A stretch of 64,000 bases of DNA from Nissolia schottii (taxonomy: Eukaryota; Streptophyta; Magnoliopsida; Fabales; Fabaceae): the NCBI GenBank assembly GCA_003254905.1, contig QANU01005364.1:55747-119746 (forward strand), read 5' to 3'. The position numbers and the translations under genes are program-made. Position 1 is the first letter of the stretch. Each line of letters opens with the position of its first letter. Shown piece by piece: positions 41,975-55,977 of this stretch. The notes beneath the pieces are model-generated. The model searched no databases. It was given only the letters and a program-made list of their open reading frames with translations, and had not been told where the DNA came from.

Positions 41975-43300
41975 ACTCAAGAAGGGGGTGAATTAAGTAC
42001 GTCTAAAAAATTCATTTAAAAACTTTTGTAAAAATAATGCACACAATTTTTCACAAAGATATAGCAACAACGCTTACAGGTAATAAAAATAATTAATTTA
42101 ATTTAAATGTAAACAACAGAAGACGCACAAAAAATGTTGTGTTTTAATTAAATAACACAAAAATGACAATATAGAAATTTCAAATCAAATTACTCTATGT
42201 CAACAATTGAATATATACCAATGTATATAAACATAAAATTGTTAACGTTATTATAGCAAGAATAATTAACCCAAAAACCTTTCTAAATAAAAAATAAAAA
42301 CCAAATAAAAATATATGGATTGAACGCTTGGATGGTAAAAGAGTAGAGAAGAAAAAATGTGACACACAAAATTTAGACTGGTTCAATCCAACAACCGATC
42401 TACGTTCAATACTGTTTAGGAATATTTACAAATCTCGCAAAGTTCCTTACACTCTCACGATTTCTCTAACCTAGTGTTTGTACACTCCTCAAGGATTCCT
42501 CACCCTAAGATGATTTCTAGAGCACACTCTCTAGAAAAGTGATAGGTTCACAACCTTTCTCCTATAAGAGGTAATAAGATATGTGAAATACACCAAGAAA
42601 CCATTCTCAAATTAATGAAAGTTCTCGAGTGTTTTCTCAAATTTCTCAAATTTTGACAGAGTTTCGAAAAGCCTATTGCTTGTGTGTGTGAAATTCGTGC
42701 ATATGAGGTCCCTTTTATAGCCAAGAATGTTGATTCTCAAAGAGGGAGGTAAATCATTAAAAAACAATCAGAATTTGTAAATTTCAATCACAACTCATTA
42801 AAATGAATCAATTCAATTCAATTTGTATTTGATATTATAATTCCACGTTGCTAAAAATCAATTCATCAATTCTTGTGAATCGATTCATTGAAAACGAATT
42901 TATGAAAACCTTTAATTTCAATCTATATGAATCAATTCCTATACTAATTATATGAATTGATTCATCCATCTTTAGAAAAAGGTTTGAAAAACTTTTTAAG
43001 CACAATAAATGTGTGTGCGTGCATGGGTGCATGTGTGTGCGCGCGCACGTGCAACATTTTCTAAAGGGATTTTTAAAAAGGTATTTTCTTAAAAAATCAT
43101 ATTTTAAAAAAATCACGCACATGCAAATGTTTACAAGATCACTTAAGAAACTTTTCTAAAGACAAGTTTTTAATAATTATATTAATTTAATGACCTATTA
43201 CCATTAAAAAGATCAACTTGAATAAACTTAAAATAATCATCTTTATCTCCAAACCCCTTCCGCACTTGCTGTATGTTATCATCAAAACCATGAGTTTGAT
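41975..43300 (-). mobile_element. LTR fossil on the minus strand (SIRE/Maximus-type copia)
   Basis: On the minus strand: TTTTGATGATAACATAC near the start (about 43295), clusters of GAATCAATTC/GAATCGATTC motifs (42860-42965), a GCTATAAAAGGGACC box near 42715, a leader ending with CGTAGATCGG and GAACCAGTC, and the ending TTAATTCACCCCCTTCTTG (near 41977-41995). This order is that of SIRE/Maximus-lineage LTRs. No internal coding sequence was found, so it is a solo or truncated LTR. Confidence 0.6.
43010..43055. repeat. Alternating purine-pyrimidine tract
   Basis: A GTGTGTGCGTGCATG-type run ending GTGTGCGCGCGCACGTGC. It lies inside the LTR fossil and has strong Z-DNA-forming character. Confidence 0.8.
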
Positions 43301-43497
43301 GCTTTAGTCCACGGGTTTCAAGCATTAGCCACAAGTGCTTATTGAGTTGGAACCTTTGAAACCATGCCCGAACACTAAATTGGAATCATCATCCAATAAT
43401 CGCTATTTAGCATCTCCCAATCTTGCGATGCTAAGCCTACTTACAATCACAAATTGAAGTCCTTAAGTCAGAAGTATACAAATTCGATCTAACTAAG

Positions 43498-43590
43498 TTC
43501 ATCAATTAATGATCACATGTCTTAGCTTTTATTTGTAAGTTGTCACGTCACTAATTTATAGTGCACAAATTCTCCATAACCCACATTTTT
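43498..43590 (+). pseudogene. Relic of a UGT74 promoter
   Basis: TCAATTAATGATCACATG, TTTGTAAGTTGTCAC and GTGCACAAATTCTCCATAA occur in the same order and spacing as in the 46.0-kb UGT promoter and its 52.0-kb duplicate. The TATA box and coding part are missing, so this looks like the stub of a lost or truncated tandem copy. Confidence 0.6.
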
Positions 43591-43599
43591 CGATTAAAA

Positions 43600-44980
43600 A
43601 AGAGGAATCCAGAGGGTGGCTAGCTACTCCTTTTCTGTATAACAATGGAGGTGAACTTCAATCCATTATTTGAAGACTTAATGATACTAAATATGTCAAA
43701 CTTCGATTTGTGAAACCGTTTCGGTTGTTCTGGAAAATGGTTTCTTGATATTTTAATATATTATTAGTTCTCAATTTTAATTCAAGTTTTCTGAAAAATA
43801 GAGCAAAGTTGAAGCAGTAAAAATAATAAAAAGGAACAGAAAAACCAATGCTTTTCTAAAATTAATAAGTTATGTTAATGACAATAAGTTAATTATACGG
43901 TTAGGAGAAACAAAATCAACAAAACTATAATAAAAGTTAGATGTACAAATTTCAAAAAAAAAATTGAGCTTAGTATCTTATAAAAAGAAAATCCCTCTTC
44001 TTTCTTCGACGTGAAAGGAAAATCTCTTATTAATTAATATTTCACAAGTAAAGAGGAAGGATAGTGCTGCTGAGCTCAGTCAAATTATACCGAGTTTACA
44101 CTGATTTGTAGCATAGGACTAATCGCATGTAAAAGTAAATTTTAATCTACAGATGACAGGAATAAAAATATCAAACTAACACTATCCAATCTCTTGCAAG
44201 ATCTATCATAGATCTATAGAATTAATTTCAACTTGATAGTTGAGTGGATTAAATTGGAACCTTTAATCTCATAACTCTCAATTAGATGGCATGCACAAAC
44301 ATGTAATCATAAGTGCATTGAATCGCTGTTTGATTTTATTTCTTGAGCCATCTAACCTAAACCTCTAATTCGAGATCCATTCTCCCGTAAAGCAAGAAAT
44401 AATTTAAATTCATCAATCTAGATCTCATTATCAACACAACTTTAGAATTACCCAATCAATCTTAATTGAATAATTTTGAAATTGATAAAAAAAAAAAAGA
44501 GAAATCGAAATTGCAATTATGAAATACAAAAATAACCTCGAGATCTTTACATCTTTATAAGGAGATAATCAAGACTTGGACTGGCTTAAGAGCCATAGCT
44601 TAGTATGTCGGGGGGGAAATGCAGAAAATGAAGAACAAAAGAGAATATAAAAATGCTTATTTGATCCAAAGTTACACCTAAGTAAAAAATTACTTTTTGT
44701 TTGAGTTTCTAATCCCTTATAAGGAGCACTAAAGCATATGTCCCTTTAGCTTCTCTTCTTAATTCCAAAACGAAACAGCAAAAACAACCCTTTATTGATT
44801 AGAATAATAGCCACATGAATTAGTTTTTAGTTGGCTTTAGTCGGCATTGAATTAAAAGAGTTATGGTCTAAACACCATCCAAAGGTCATCAATTTCTCTA
44901 TTTTTACTTGTGCAGCATGAAATATTGTATTCCTGTAAGTAGCCATCAACATTTCACGTCAATCAATTAAATTTAGGCAA
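43600..44980. other. Intergenic DNA, no gene seen
   Basis: AT-rich, no protein similarity recognised. Confidence 0.5.
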
Positions 44981-44984
44981 AATG

Positions 44985-45320
44985 AACTTTGTTTTTTTCT
45001 CACCTCTATTTGATTTATCAATTCGATCTCTTACTTAATTTTGTATTAATTTAGTCATTTATTTTTAAATTGCAATTAATTTGGTTCGTACCAATTTTTA
45101 ATATCAAGTTTGTCATTATATTTTAAATTGTTATTAAATTAGTCTATTCATGACACAAACGATATTTAGATAACATTGATATATTTGGCCAAAATAATAA
45201 CAATTTGAAATATAATAAACTAAATTGGCCAATAAAATAAATATAAAGATCCAAATTGATTAAAAAAAGTGTAGCTGATCAAAGTGATAAATAAGATAAA
45301 GTTAGCCAGCTTAAACATGC
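44985..45320. mobile_element. Foldback MITE-like element
   Basis: A left arm (GGCAAAATGAACTTTGTTTT onward, with TTTGATTTATCAATTCGATC) and a right arm (GATCAAAGTGATAAATAAGA and CATGCCATTTTACC) are roughly complementary. The interior also pairs around TAATTTGG-type blocks. No coding capacity; the boundaries are approximate. Confidence 0.5.
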
Positions 45321-45347
45321 CATTTTACCTTTATTAATTTCAGCGTA

Positions 45348-45820
45348 AGGCTTAGTTTGGTAAAACTTTTTAGAAGATGTTCCTGTTCTCAAAAAAGTAT
45401 AAGTCACATTTTTGTGTTTGGTAAACTGAAAAGTTAGAGAGCTTTTACTCTTTGCTTGCGAGAGTCAGAAGTGCTTTTGGAAGCTTTCAAAAGCAATTTT
45501 TTAGAGCTTGTTTGTGCTTTACAAAATGTAAAAAAAACTAAATAACCTTAAATTTAAGTAAAAATCTAACTTTACCCATTTATCCATTAAAGTCTTGATT
45601 TTCCCTCATCATTCCTTTTAGTATTTATTTCTATTGTGATCATTTTATATTTTAAGAACAATTTTATAATATATTTATCAAACACTATTTTATAATTTTT
45701 ATTTGTGAAGAGTCATTTTTATCATATTTTACCAAATAATACTATTATGACATTTTAAAGAGCAACTTTTCAAAAATTCAAAGAGTCTAACAACTTTTTA
45801 AAAAGCCACAAACCAAGCCT
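45348..45820. mobile_element. MITE with AGGCTT terminal repeats
   Basis: The left end AGGCTTAGTTTGGTAAAAC and right end (complement strand) AGGCTTGGTTTGTGGC form terminal inverted repeats that extend inward through CTTTTTA-rich blocks. About 470 bp, non-coding. A target-site duplication is not obvious. It sits 380 bp upstream of the UGT gene. Confidence 0.6.
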
Positions 45821-46019
45821 GAGCTAAGGAGGAGAGCTCGAGCTTAAACATTCGATCTTTCGCTGAACTAATCACGCCGGAGGCATGCCATCAAGTTAAC
45901 AAGTATTTGAAAACAAACAAAATCTGACAAGTCTAGCTGTACACCAATTAATTGGAAGGTCGTGTGCGTGAATGATTGATCCATATAGTAAGGAGCGCTA
46001 ATTAAAATCAAATCTTGAT

Positions 46020-46198
46020 GAAAATTCCTTAATTAATGATCACATGGTCTTCAACTAGCTTGTTTTTATTTGCAAGCTGTCACACATATATTGATTTTAA
46101 TATTGTGCACAAATCCTTATAAATTCTTTGTAAGTTGACCCATCTCTTCCCACACCCAACACATCTAAGAAGAGAGTGAGTGCGTCACTTCCTAATTA
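46020..46198 (+). promoter_or_regulatory. UGT74 promoter and leader, duplicated module
   Basis: AATTAATGATCACATGGTCTT (G-box-like CACATG core), GCAAGCTGTCAC, GTGCACAAATCC and the TATA box TATAAATT (46119-46126), about 75 bases before the ATG. The same ordered blocks recur at 52.04 kb and partly at 43.5 kb, so the module moved with the gene during duplication. Transcription start is not shown by the sequence. Confidence 0.65.
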
Positions 46199-48164
46199 AT
46201 GGAGAACAAAATCATAGCAAGCGGAGTTCATTGCCTTGTCTTATCATACCCAGCACAAGGTCACATAAACCCCATGATTCAATTCTCAAAGCGCTTGCAA
46301 GATGAAGGGGTGAGAGTAACACTTGCCACCGCCCTTTGGTATTGCAAGAAATTGAAGAAGTTGCCTTATTCCATGGCACTTGAGGCCATTTCAGATGGTT
46401 TTGACAATGGTGGGTCTAGAGAGGCCCCCAATTTAAGGGTCTATTTGGACCAATTTTGCCAAGTTGGATCAAAGACTCTTAGTGAGCTCATTGAGAAGCT
46501 TGGAAGATTGGGCCACCCTGTGGATTGTCTCATTTATGATTCATTCTTTCCTTGGGCCCTTGATGTGGCCCATAAACTTGGGATTGCTGGGGCTGCTTTT
46601 CTTACCCAAAATATGGCTGTGAATAGCATATACTACCATGTCCACCTTGGGAAGCTTCAAGTTCCACTAAGTGAGGATGAGATTTGTCTTCATGCATTGC
46701 CCAAACTTCAACATGGGGACATGCCTTCTTTCCTCTTGAGCAACAATGAGCAAGATCGATTTTTTCTTGACTTGTTGGTGGGTCAGTTTTCTAACATTGA
46801 CAAAGCTGATTGGGTCCTTTGCAATTCCTTCTATGAGCTGGAAAAAGAGGTAAGCAGATGAAGTATTAGTACATTACATTTACATAAGTTTTCAGCAAAT
46901 ATTTTTTTTTTAAAGGTTTAGCATACAAGTGCGCTCAATATTTGTTAATGAATCACCAAAAAGGAACTTTTACTTGAAAAAGTATAGTTGTTTTCTGTTT
47001 GAACAATGATCTCTTAAAGTGAGGAGCTCACTTTAGAGGTTAAAGTGAAGTTTTTCATCATTGGATCAATAAAGTGTTAATGAGTCTCATTTATTTATTG
47101 ATATGAGAGTGAAACCCCCTGAAACACCATTATTGTACAATTATTATAAAAACATTTCATTCATTTTATTTTTTTTGTAATATCTCTTCGGGCTATATAC
47201 GCGTAATGGTAACATTTGTTTCTTTTTTGTCTTTAATTTCTTTATGAAATTTTCACATAGACACAATAATCCTTGCGCATGATATTAATAGCAAAGCAAT
47301 TGAGCATTGAATAATATACAACAACAACAAAGAGCACTTAAAGATTTCTCCACTTATTGATGGCAATAAATTTTCACCAAATGATTGATGATCACTTGAA
47401 ATTATTTGTAGGTGGCTGATTGGACGATAAAAATTTGGCCAAAATATAGGACCATAGGACCGTCCATACCATCAATGTTCTTGGACAAGAGAATAAGAAA
47501 CGATGAAGATTATGGTATTGCAATGTTTGAGAGTGAAGAATGCATGAATTGGTTAGACGATAAGCCAAAAGGGTCTGTTGTTTATGTTTCTTTTGGGAGC
47601 ATAGCAGCGCATAATGAAGAGCAAATGGAGGAACTAGCTTGTGGTTTAAGAGACAGTGAATGTTATTTCTTGTGGGTGATCAGAGCTTCTGAAGAGAGCA
47701 AGCTTCCCAAAATATATGAAAGGAAGTCAAAGAAAGGGTTGGTAGTGACATGGTGCTCCCAATTAAAAGTTCTAGCTCATGAAGCCGTGGGTTGCTTCGT
47801 AACACATTGTGGTTGGAACTCTACATTGGAAACTTTGAGCTTAGGAGTTCCAACAATCACGATGCCATATTGGTCAGACCAAAGCACCAACGCTAAGCAT
47901 ATTGTAGATGTTTGGAAAATGGGAATCAGAGCTCCAATTGATGAGAAGAAGATTGTGAGAAGAGAAGCATTGAAACGTTGTATAAAAGAAATAATGGAAG
48001 ATGAAGGAGGCAAAGAGATGAAGATCAATGCCATGCAATGGAAGACTTTGGCGGCAAAAGCTGTAGATGAGGGCGGAAGTTCTCATAAATACGTTAAGGA
48101 ATTTTTCAAGAGTGTTCAACTTCACAAGCAACTTGATATTGAATCTCATATTATTACTTCTTGA
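46199..48164 (+). CDS. UDP-glycosyltransferase, UGT74-type, two exons
   Basis: Exons 46199-46849 and 47412-48164 (GT-AG intron of 562 bp, phase 0) give 467 residues, the usual family length. The N-terminal acceptor domain has LSYPAQGHINPMIQFSK with catalytic His22 and IYDSFFPWALDVA with its partner Asp114. The C-terminal PSPG box spans residues 331-374, exactly 44 long, from WCSQ through HCGWNS to the final DQ; that last Gln is the residue associated with UDP-glucose use. ADWVLCNSFYELE before the intron is typical of group L. UGT74 enzymes transfer glucose from UDP-glucose to carboxyl or hydroxyl groups of small acids, hormones and natural products in the cytosol; the actual substrate cannot be told from sequence. 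It is an apparently intact member of a tandem cluster with the relics at 43.5 and 52 kb and the gene at 62.9 kb. Confidence 0.95.
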
Positions 48165-48540
48165 TCAACTAAATAATATAAAATCAATAAAAATAAGAGA
48201 AGTTGCACATGAGTACTATTTATTTTTATGACTGAGGTTAAGAAGACCAACCTAATAATATGTCTTAATACTTTAATCATTTTAGATTTTTTTATTATTA
48301 TTTTGTATACATGTAAAAAATCATGATTAAGCCTCTTAAAACCTTTCAATCCCCTTTAAAACTCAACTCGCATGCACACCCTAAAAGAAATAAACTTTGA
48401 ATTATAGGTCAACGCACTTTACCTTCAAAATTTTAAAAAGGTGTAGATTGACCATTAACATTTTTTAGTAGTGTAAATTAACCATTAAATGAATAGATTA
48501 TTCTTATCTCATCCCCTTAAGAAGTGGATGATAAATTAGT
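48165..48540. other. 3' flank of the UGT gene
   Basis: AT-rich 3' untranslated region and spacer, no further gene seen. Confidence 0.5.
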
Positions 48541-48542
48541 TA

Positions 48543-50398
<1,856 letters not shown>

Positions 50399-50742
50399 TT
50401 ATATAGGGGTTGATTCACACTTGTATAAAAGCTTAGAAGTCAATTTGCACTATTTTAAAAACCTGGGATAAAGTGCACATGGATATCTAGATTTGTACTC
50501 ATTTATTTTGAGACATTATGTCCATTCACCACTCATCCATCATTGGATAAAATTTCAATGAGTATTGACCTTAATAAAATCTCATCTAATAGTAAATAAA
50601 CGATAAGTTGACACAGTGTCTTTTCCTAAAAAAATATGAAGTATATATTGTCACATGGATGATAATCTAGATTTAGGGATTACAATGGATATTGATTAAA
50701 TCGAAGAACTATTATATCATATTACAAATAATTAGCTACATT
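50399..50742. other. Spacer between two DNA elements
   Basis: AT-rich, with no gene or repeat recognised. Confidence 0.45.
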
Positions 50743-51759
50743 TAGGGATGATAATGAATATCTGATTGCGAGGATATCCACAAATATACCCGATAAGGTG
50801 TATTCGAATGTGTGAACTTTTCTCCGTGTGGATGGGATGAAGACAAGCATTTGCTTGCTAGGAAAATTGAGATGAGGATGAAAACATACCACCTGCCCCA
50901 ATAGATGCTCAAACTTGATGAGTAATTAAGTGATTTCATATTTATTACATTTTTATATTACTTTTAATATATAAAATAATAAAATATCTGCTAAAGTAAT
51001 ATTTCTTATGATATTTTAAACCCATCCAATATTTCGTCTCAGTGTAACCCCTTTCGCAAAACCCAAGCCCAAACTCAACCACATGACTAAACAAAACTCC
51101 ACTTAAAATGAAAAGTGAAAACCCAAATACTAAACTCAAGACTGTGAAACATACTTTAAGAGTTTAACCTCTCTGTCGTTGCCCGCTACTCACCGGCCTA
51201 GCCACCCCCCACTCACAACATACCTTCTCAACCGCCAACCACTATCATCGATGTGTCACTGCTTCACCACGCATGCTGCTTAATTAACCAACCGTTGCGT
51301 CGCTGCTCTGTCACGCATAAAAGTATATGAAACTAACTAAGTACGAATTATAGAAACAATATTTCGAGTTGTGAACTAAATGCCCTTCTCTTTCTTTGAA
51401 TTCTATGAAGTTTCATTTTCGTTCAAAATCAACATTTTTGAATCACTTTTTGACTTCACTCTCAGAACTGCAATGTATGATTTTTTTTTTTTATAATTGT
51501 CTTTAACTCTTAATAATGGTTGTAACAAAGTCAAGAGTAAATCATTTTTTTTAGTTAATTAAGCATTTTTCTTGTTATTTATTACCATTGAAAATATATT
51601 TTTAAAATCATTGTGGATATTGGATACCCATGAGGATAGGGATGGTGGAGAATTTTTACCAGCAATAAAGTAGTAGTGATAAAGTGAATTTGTACTTACG
51701 ACAGATATTGAGGATGGAGGAGTACTATCTGATCTTGACTCGGTCGATTGCAATCCCTA
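50743..51759. mobile_element. Probable hAT-type non-autonomous element
   Basis: The ends TAGGGATGATAATGAATATC (left) and TAGGGATTGCAATCGACC (right, complement strand) share the TAGGGATKRYAAT pattern of hAT elements, and GGATATCC-type motifs recur near both ends. Flanking octamers GCTACATT and AATATATT match at only five of eight positions, so the duplication is decayed. The interior is non-coding; a GC-richer patch (51170-51320) is unexplained. Confidence 0.5.
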
Positions 51760-52030
51760 AATATATTGATGCCTTATAATTAATTTAACTATTTACAACA
51801 ACATAACAGGGAGCACTCAACTTCTACGGCAATCCATCATTTGTTAAATTCAAGATACTAATTGCTACGGAGTTCTCGAGCTTCACTCATTGACTTCAAA
51901 AACCAATCGAATTCCATCAAGTTCAGATCAATTCGAAGCTTGTGAGAAAGTGCAAGGATGTGGAGTTGTTCAATTAAGATCACATGGTGATGACCGAAAT
52001 TAGGAGATATACTTACTAGTATAAATTAAA
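51760..52030. other. Spacer before the UGT duplicate
   Basis: No gene seen. Confidence 0.4.
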
Positions 52031-52039
52031 TTAATCTGA

Positions 52040-52253
52040 TGTAATTCTTCAATTAATGATCACGTGGTCTTATCTTATAACTTGGTTTATTGGCAAGCTG
52101 TCACATTATTTAATTTACCTTTCCCAAATCCTTATAAATTCTATGAAAATTGACCCAACTCTTCCCACACCCAACACAACTAAGAAGAGAGTGTGCTATC
52201 CAGAGAAATTAAATTGCTTGGTCTTATCATACCCAGGTCAAGGTCACACTATT
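52040..52253 (+). pseudogene. Truncated UGT74 duplicate: promoter, leader and first codons only
   Basis: From 52040 the sequence parallels 46020-46250: ATTAATGATCACGTGGTCTT, GGCAAGCTGTCAC, CCTTATAAATTCTATG, TTGACCCAACTCTTCCCACA, AAGAAGAGAGTG, and then codons for KLNCLVLSYPGQGHT, i.e. the strand and catalytic-His loop of the UGT N-terminus. Similarity stops abruptly near 52253, after which unrelated AT-rich DNA follows. An ATG equivalent to the true start is not retained in place. The G-box is perfect here (CACGTG, 52061-52066). Confidence 0.8.
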
Positions 52254-53094
52254 AAAAGGAAATAACAATAAACTCATACATTTTTTGATAGATTATAAAA
52301 GCTCAAATCATCCAAGGATGAGGAGCAAAATGGTACAATATAGGAGTGCATATAATGGCATAAACATGGTCAATGCTGCATCGAAAACTTAAACAAAATC
52401 AGCACCAGCAGCCTAAAAGAGCAAGTAAATAAAATTTGGCATCTCCCATACAAGAAGATGCCACAAAGACAAAACTAAAACAACATCAGCAGCACCACAA
52501 ATCAGCAAAAACAGCATCAGCGGCACCACAATATACTCATACATACTTGGCCCCTCCCTAATATTTTGATACTAGCACTATAATACCAATAAAAAAGAGA
52601 TATTTGTTACTTTAAATACAAATTCAATAATGGATATGCGACTTTTGAGTTGTATGAGTAAAATATTCACTACGTATATTATGACCTTTATTTAAATTTA
52701 TAGGTAAGAGTAAAAATTATTATTATTTTTGCAAAAAAAAATATTAGAATATACATACTTTTTGCACAAATTTTTTTGTATAAAATTAATTAATAAATAT
52801 GACTCCTCCCACCAAATTGCTCTAGTTCTGCCCTTGCCTACGATAATAGTCGATAGATTTTTTTATGTTAAATTTTGATGACTTATTTATATGTTAATTT
52901 TCACTATTAAAGAAGATATTTTTATGGCAGTAAGTTTTTTCAATTGAATTTTTTGTCATGTGTTATTAAGTGTAATTTTTTATTATTAATATTTTTTATT
53001 GATTATGTCATGGATGGAATCCACCTTATTAATTACTTCTAAAAAATTACATTTGACAACAAAAATTCAATTGAGATAATCAATTTCCGTCTCG
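52254..53094. other. Unidentified sequence replacing the rest of the UGT duplicate
   Basis: Contains a stretch with CAGCA-type repeats (52400-52535) and AT-rich DNA. No coding similarity, and no element ends that I can identify. Confidence 0.4.
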
Positions 53095-53951
53095 ATTAAT
53101 GTAATACCCCTAGCTAACTGCCTACGCGTAAGTCGTACGCAATGCTCACTAGGTTGTTTATCACTTGGTAGGAATACTTATAGTCCTTCCTTACCATTTG
53201 AAAATACTATGTTAGGAAAAATATGGACCATTTTAAAATTTTTCCACCGATTGCTTATTCATAAAGTATGAGCTGCGTGTGAACAAGATGTATGATACAA
53301 GCGATAAAGCCTCGGGCTTACGACTGTTAGTCCTCTCTAGTATAAGCAGTTATATAAACAAATATATGGTCCATCACAGATAAGCACAACATAACTACAT
53401 AATATTATAATAATTTACATATATAACACATGTCCATCAAAATACATAACCAAAAAATCCATCTAGCGTACAACTATACTAGCTCGTCTTCGTGGCCTTG
53501 GCGCTTTGTTCCTCAGCTCCTGGCAGCCCGTACTCCGTCCTTTACTGCTCCTCGTGTAGCTCCTCGTAGCCCTCGTCTGTCCCTGGAAGCATAAGCAAGT
53601 AGGGGTGAGAACGTTCGTCCTCAGTGGGGTACCTTAGCATAGGGGTACTTCTTTAACTCACTGATGAACCAAGCCGCTCAGGAGATCTCTACGTGTCCAT
53701 GTATACCAACTTCCTACTGATTATTATCTGTTGCCTAGATCCTGAGCAGCTTTATCTACTTTACTAGGTGACGGGAATCTAATCTTTCTTATCTAGGTTC
53801 TCGTGCTTGTTAACTTCCTTCGCGAATATACATAGGCCGTCTCGAGTGTTCTCTTGGCTGTGTTTACATATTATATCTACTTATATTCATATACTCATAC
53901 ATCACATATTCATATCTTATGCATGGGGGGATCTGGGGTTCTCTTACGCTT

Positions 53952-54060
53952 CCGACTAACCAATGGACCGGGGTCACGTCCTTCTTGTTATATTTCCGGC
54001 TAACTAATGGACCGGGGTTACGTCCCACCAGCTAAATAATAGACCGGGGCCGCTTCCTTT
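53952..54060. repeat. Three imperfect tandem repeats inside the solo LTR
   Basis: Units of about 31-44 bp, each with a CTAA(C/A)(C/T)AAT(G/A) block followed by GACCGGGG and a CGTCC or CGCTTCC, start near 53952, 53996 and 54027. Confidence 0.7.
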
Positions 54061-54905
54061 TTGTCTTGAGTCCTTCCACACTTGTAACTGTGGCCTTCCG
54101 GTTACAACCTGCTTCTGTTCCCATATTGATGAAGACCAGGCAGCGCTCTAACCTGAGTGATTGCGAACCACCGCGGATAACTAATGTTCCGTCTATCGCC
54201 CACCAATAAAGATAACCATCCACCTTGTGGGATGGCGAAGGGTCGTCCTCTCGACGCAATCCAAGCGTGGACTCGTTTAACATCATCATTATCATTATCA
54301 TCATCACCATCATGTCTTAGGTGTGACGTCACCCTTACAACATTCATTTTTATCTTTCATTTGTTCCTTTCATTTTGTTCATTATCATTGACCAATCCAT
54401 CTTGCTGGACTGGTGAGGGGCGTGTCCGTAGGACGTGCCAAGAGAGGGGATAATCCTAACCATATAACTATGTACTTTAAGGCACCCCGGACCCTCTAGG
54501 GTCGGAGCCTCTCTAAGATGTCACTTTTTCCCTAAGGTTCAGTTATGATCTTTTAAGATATTAGGTGATAACTTCTAGTTATCTACATTCGTCCTACGCC
54601 TTAGTGACGACCGAGTCCTCATGATGCATCATAATAAAAATATAGCACATAGAGCATAACAATTAAAAACAATGTAGCCATTATCGCTCATACTACAAAC
54701 ATGACATCATAGTTTTGTTAGATAAATAATACCCGTATATTATTACAAATTCATGTAACAAACAAGGCATAATATTATATAAGATTAGCAAGTTAAACTT
54801 AATCGTTTTATTATATTATTTGGGATACTATTATAACTGTAATTTGTTTATGTGTTGCTGCTATACATAGTGTAATGCTATTATTAATAGTTATCTAGAA
54901 GTTGA

Positions 54906-55093
54906 ATTTTTTTTTTAGGTTGCCTACCCGGTATCCAAGGCTTAACCTTGACTAATCCGGGTCGACTCGGGTCGCGCACCTGGCTATGGCAGGTGAGTCT
55001 CCCAGCAGAGATAACTGCGTACACAAGGTCTCGAACTCGGGATCTTGCTTAAGCGATACCAAGTCGCTTACCACTTGGACCAACCCCCGTTGG
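54906..55093 (-). mobile_element. tRNA-derived SINE nested in the solo LTR
   Basis: On the minus strand it begins ACCAACGGGGGTTGGTCCAA, continues through AGTGGTAAGCGACTTGGTAT (tRNA-like) and ends GGGTAGGCAACCT with an A tail (T run at about 54907-54916). Near-identical flanks TATCTAGAAGTTGA (54892-54905) and TATCTAGAATGTTGA (55094-55108) are the target-site duplication. Same family as the copy at 35382, and less deleted. Confidence 0.85.
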
Positions 55094-55651
55094 TATCTAG
55101 AATGTTGATTGAATTGTGATTATTGTGAATTTATATGTTTAATACGTTAGATACTATGTGATTGAATAGATGAACTTTACTGAAACGCAATACTTTATTT
55201 TTATTCAGCTATCGTTATGGGAATGATTAATGCTTTATATGTACTGTAGTTTCAAGGCGAGCATATTAGATATTTATTGCATATGAAAAGTTAAATAGAT
55301 TGTTGCTATTGTACATTAGTGTAACAAATATGGTGAATAAAATAACATAAAGTTTTGTCAAAGCACTGACACTTACAGCAACATTTAGATTTAAAAAACT
55401 AAACGTGCTGATCATATAGCACATTGAGCTACATGCTGGCTTTTAAACTTACAGTATATTACTATTTCTTAATTATAAAATAATTATCATAAAACTTTTA
55501 TTGTTATAAGCATATTTTTAACTTACCAAAAATATACCAAATATTCATGCAGCATACTAAACATATTTTCCACATAAAATCTACTACGTTATATTTTCAT
55601 ATAAACATACATAAAATATCATAATAAACCACATAAACAGTGAGTCTAGGA

Positions 55652-55977
55652 TAAGGCTGTCAAAATGGGCCCAATCCGTTTACTTGGTTAAATGGACGGA
55701 CTTTACATGCAAAAAATATGTCTGCGAAAATTTGAAAAAAAATTGGACCGGCTCGTAAGCCTGTGAATTTTTTTAAAAAAAATTTTAAATAAATTTTTTT
55801 GATTTTTTCTGAATTTTTTTAATTTTAAAAAAAAAATAAAACGGGCTAGCGAGCGGCCCGTAGGCCCGCGGACCAACCATAAACGAGTTGGATCCTAAAA
55901 ATATGTATATTTTTTGCCCGGCCCGTTTAGGCCCGCGGGCTTAAACGGGGCGGGCCCGACCCGTTTTGACAACCATA
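55652..55977. mobile_element. hAT-type MITE nested in the solo LTR
   Basis: Terminal inverted repeats TAAGGCTGTCAAAATGGG (left) and TATGGTTGTCAAAACGGG (right, complement strand) with an identical 8-bp GTCTAGGA on each side (55644-55651 and 55978-55985). The 326-bp interior has further GGCCCG/CGGGCC repeats and an A/T-rich centre. No coding sequence. Confidence 0.85.

Noticed and set aside
54032-54453. Overlapping frames near 54.0-54.4 kb on both strands
   Set aside because: They lie inside the solo LTR and show low-complexity Met/Asp or Ser-rich sequence without homology.
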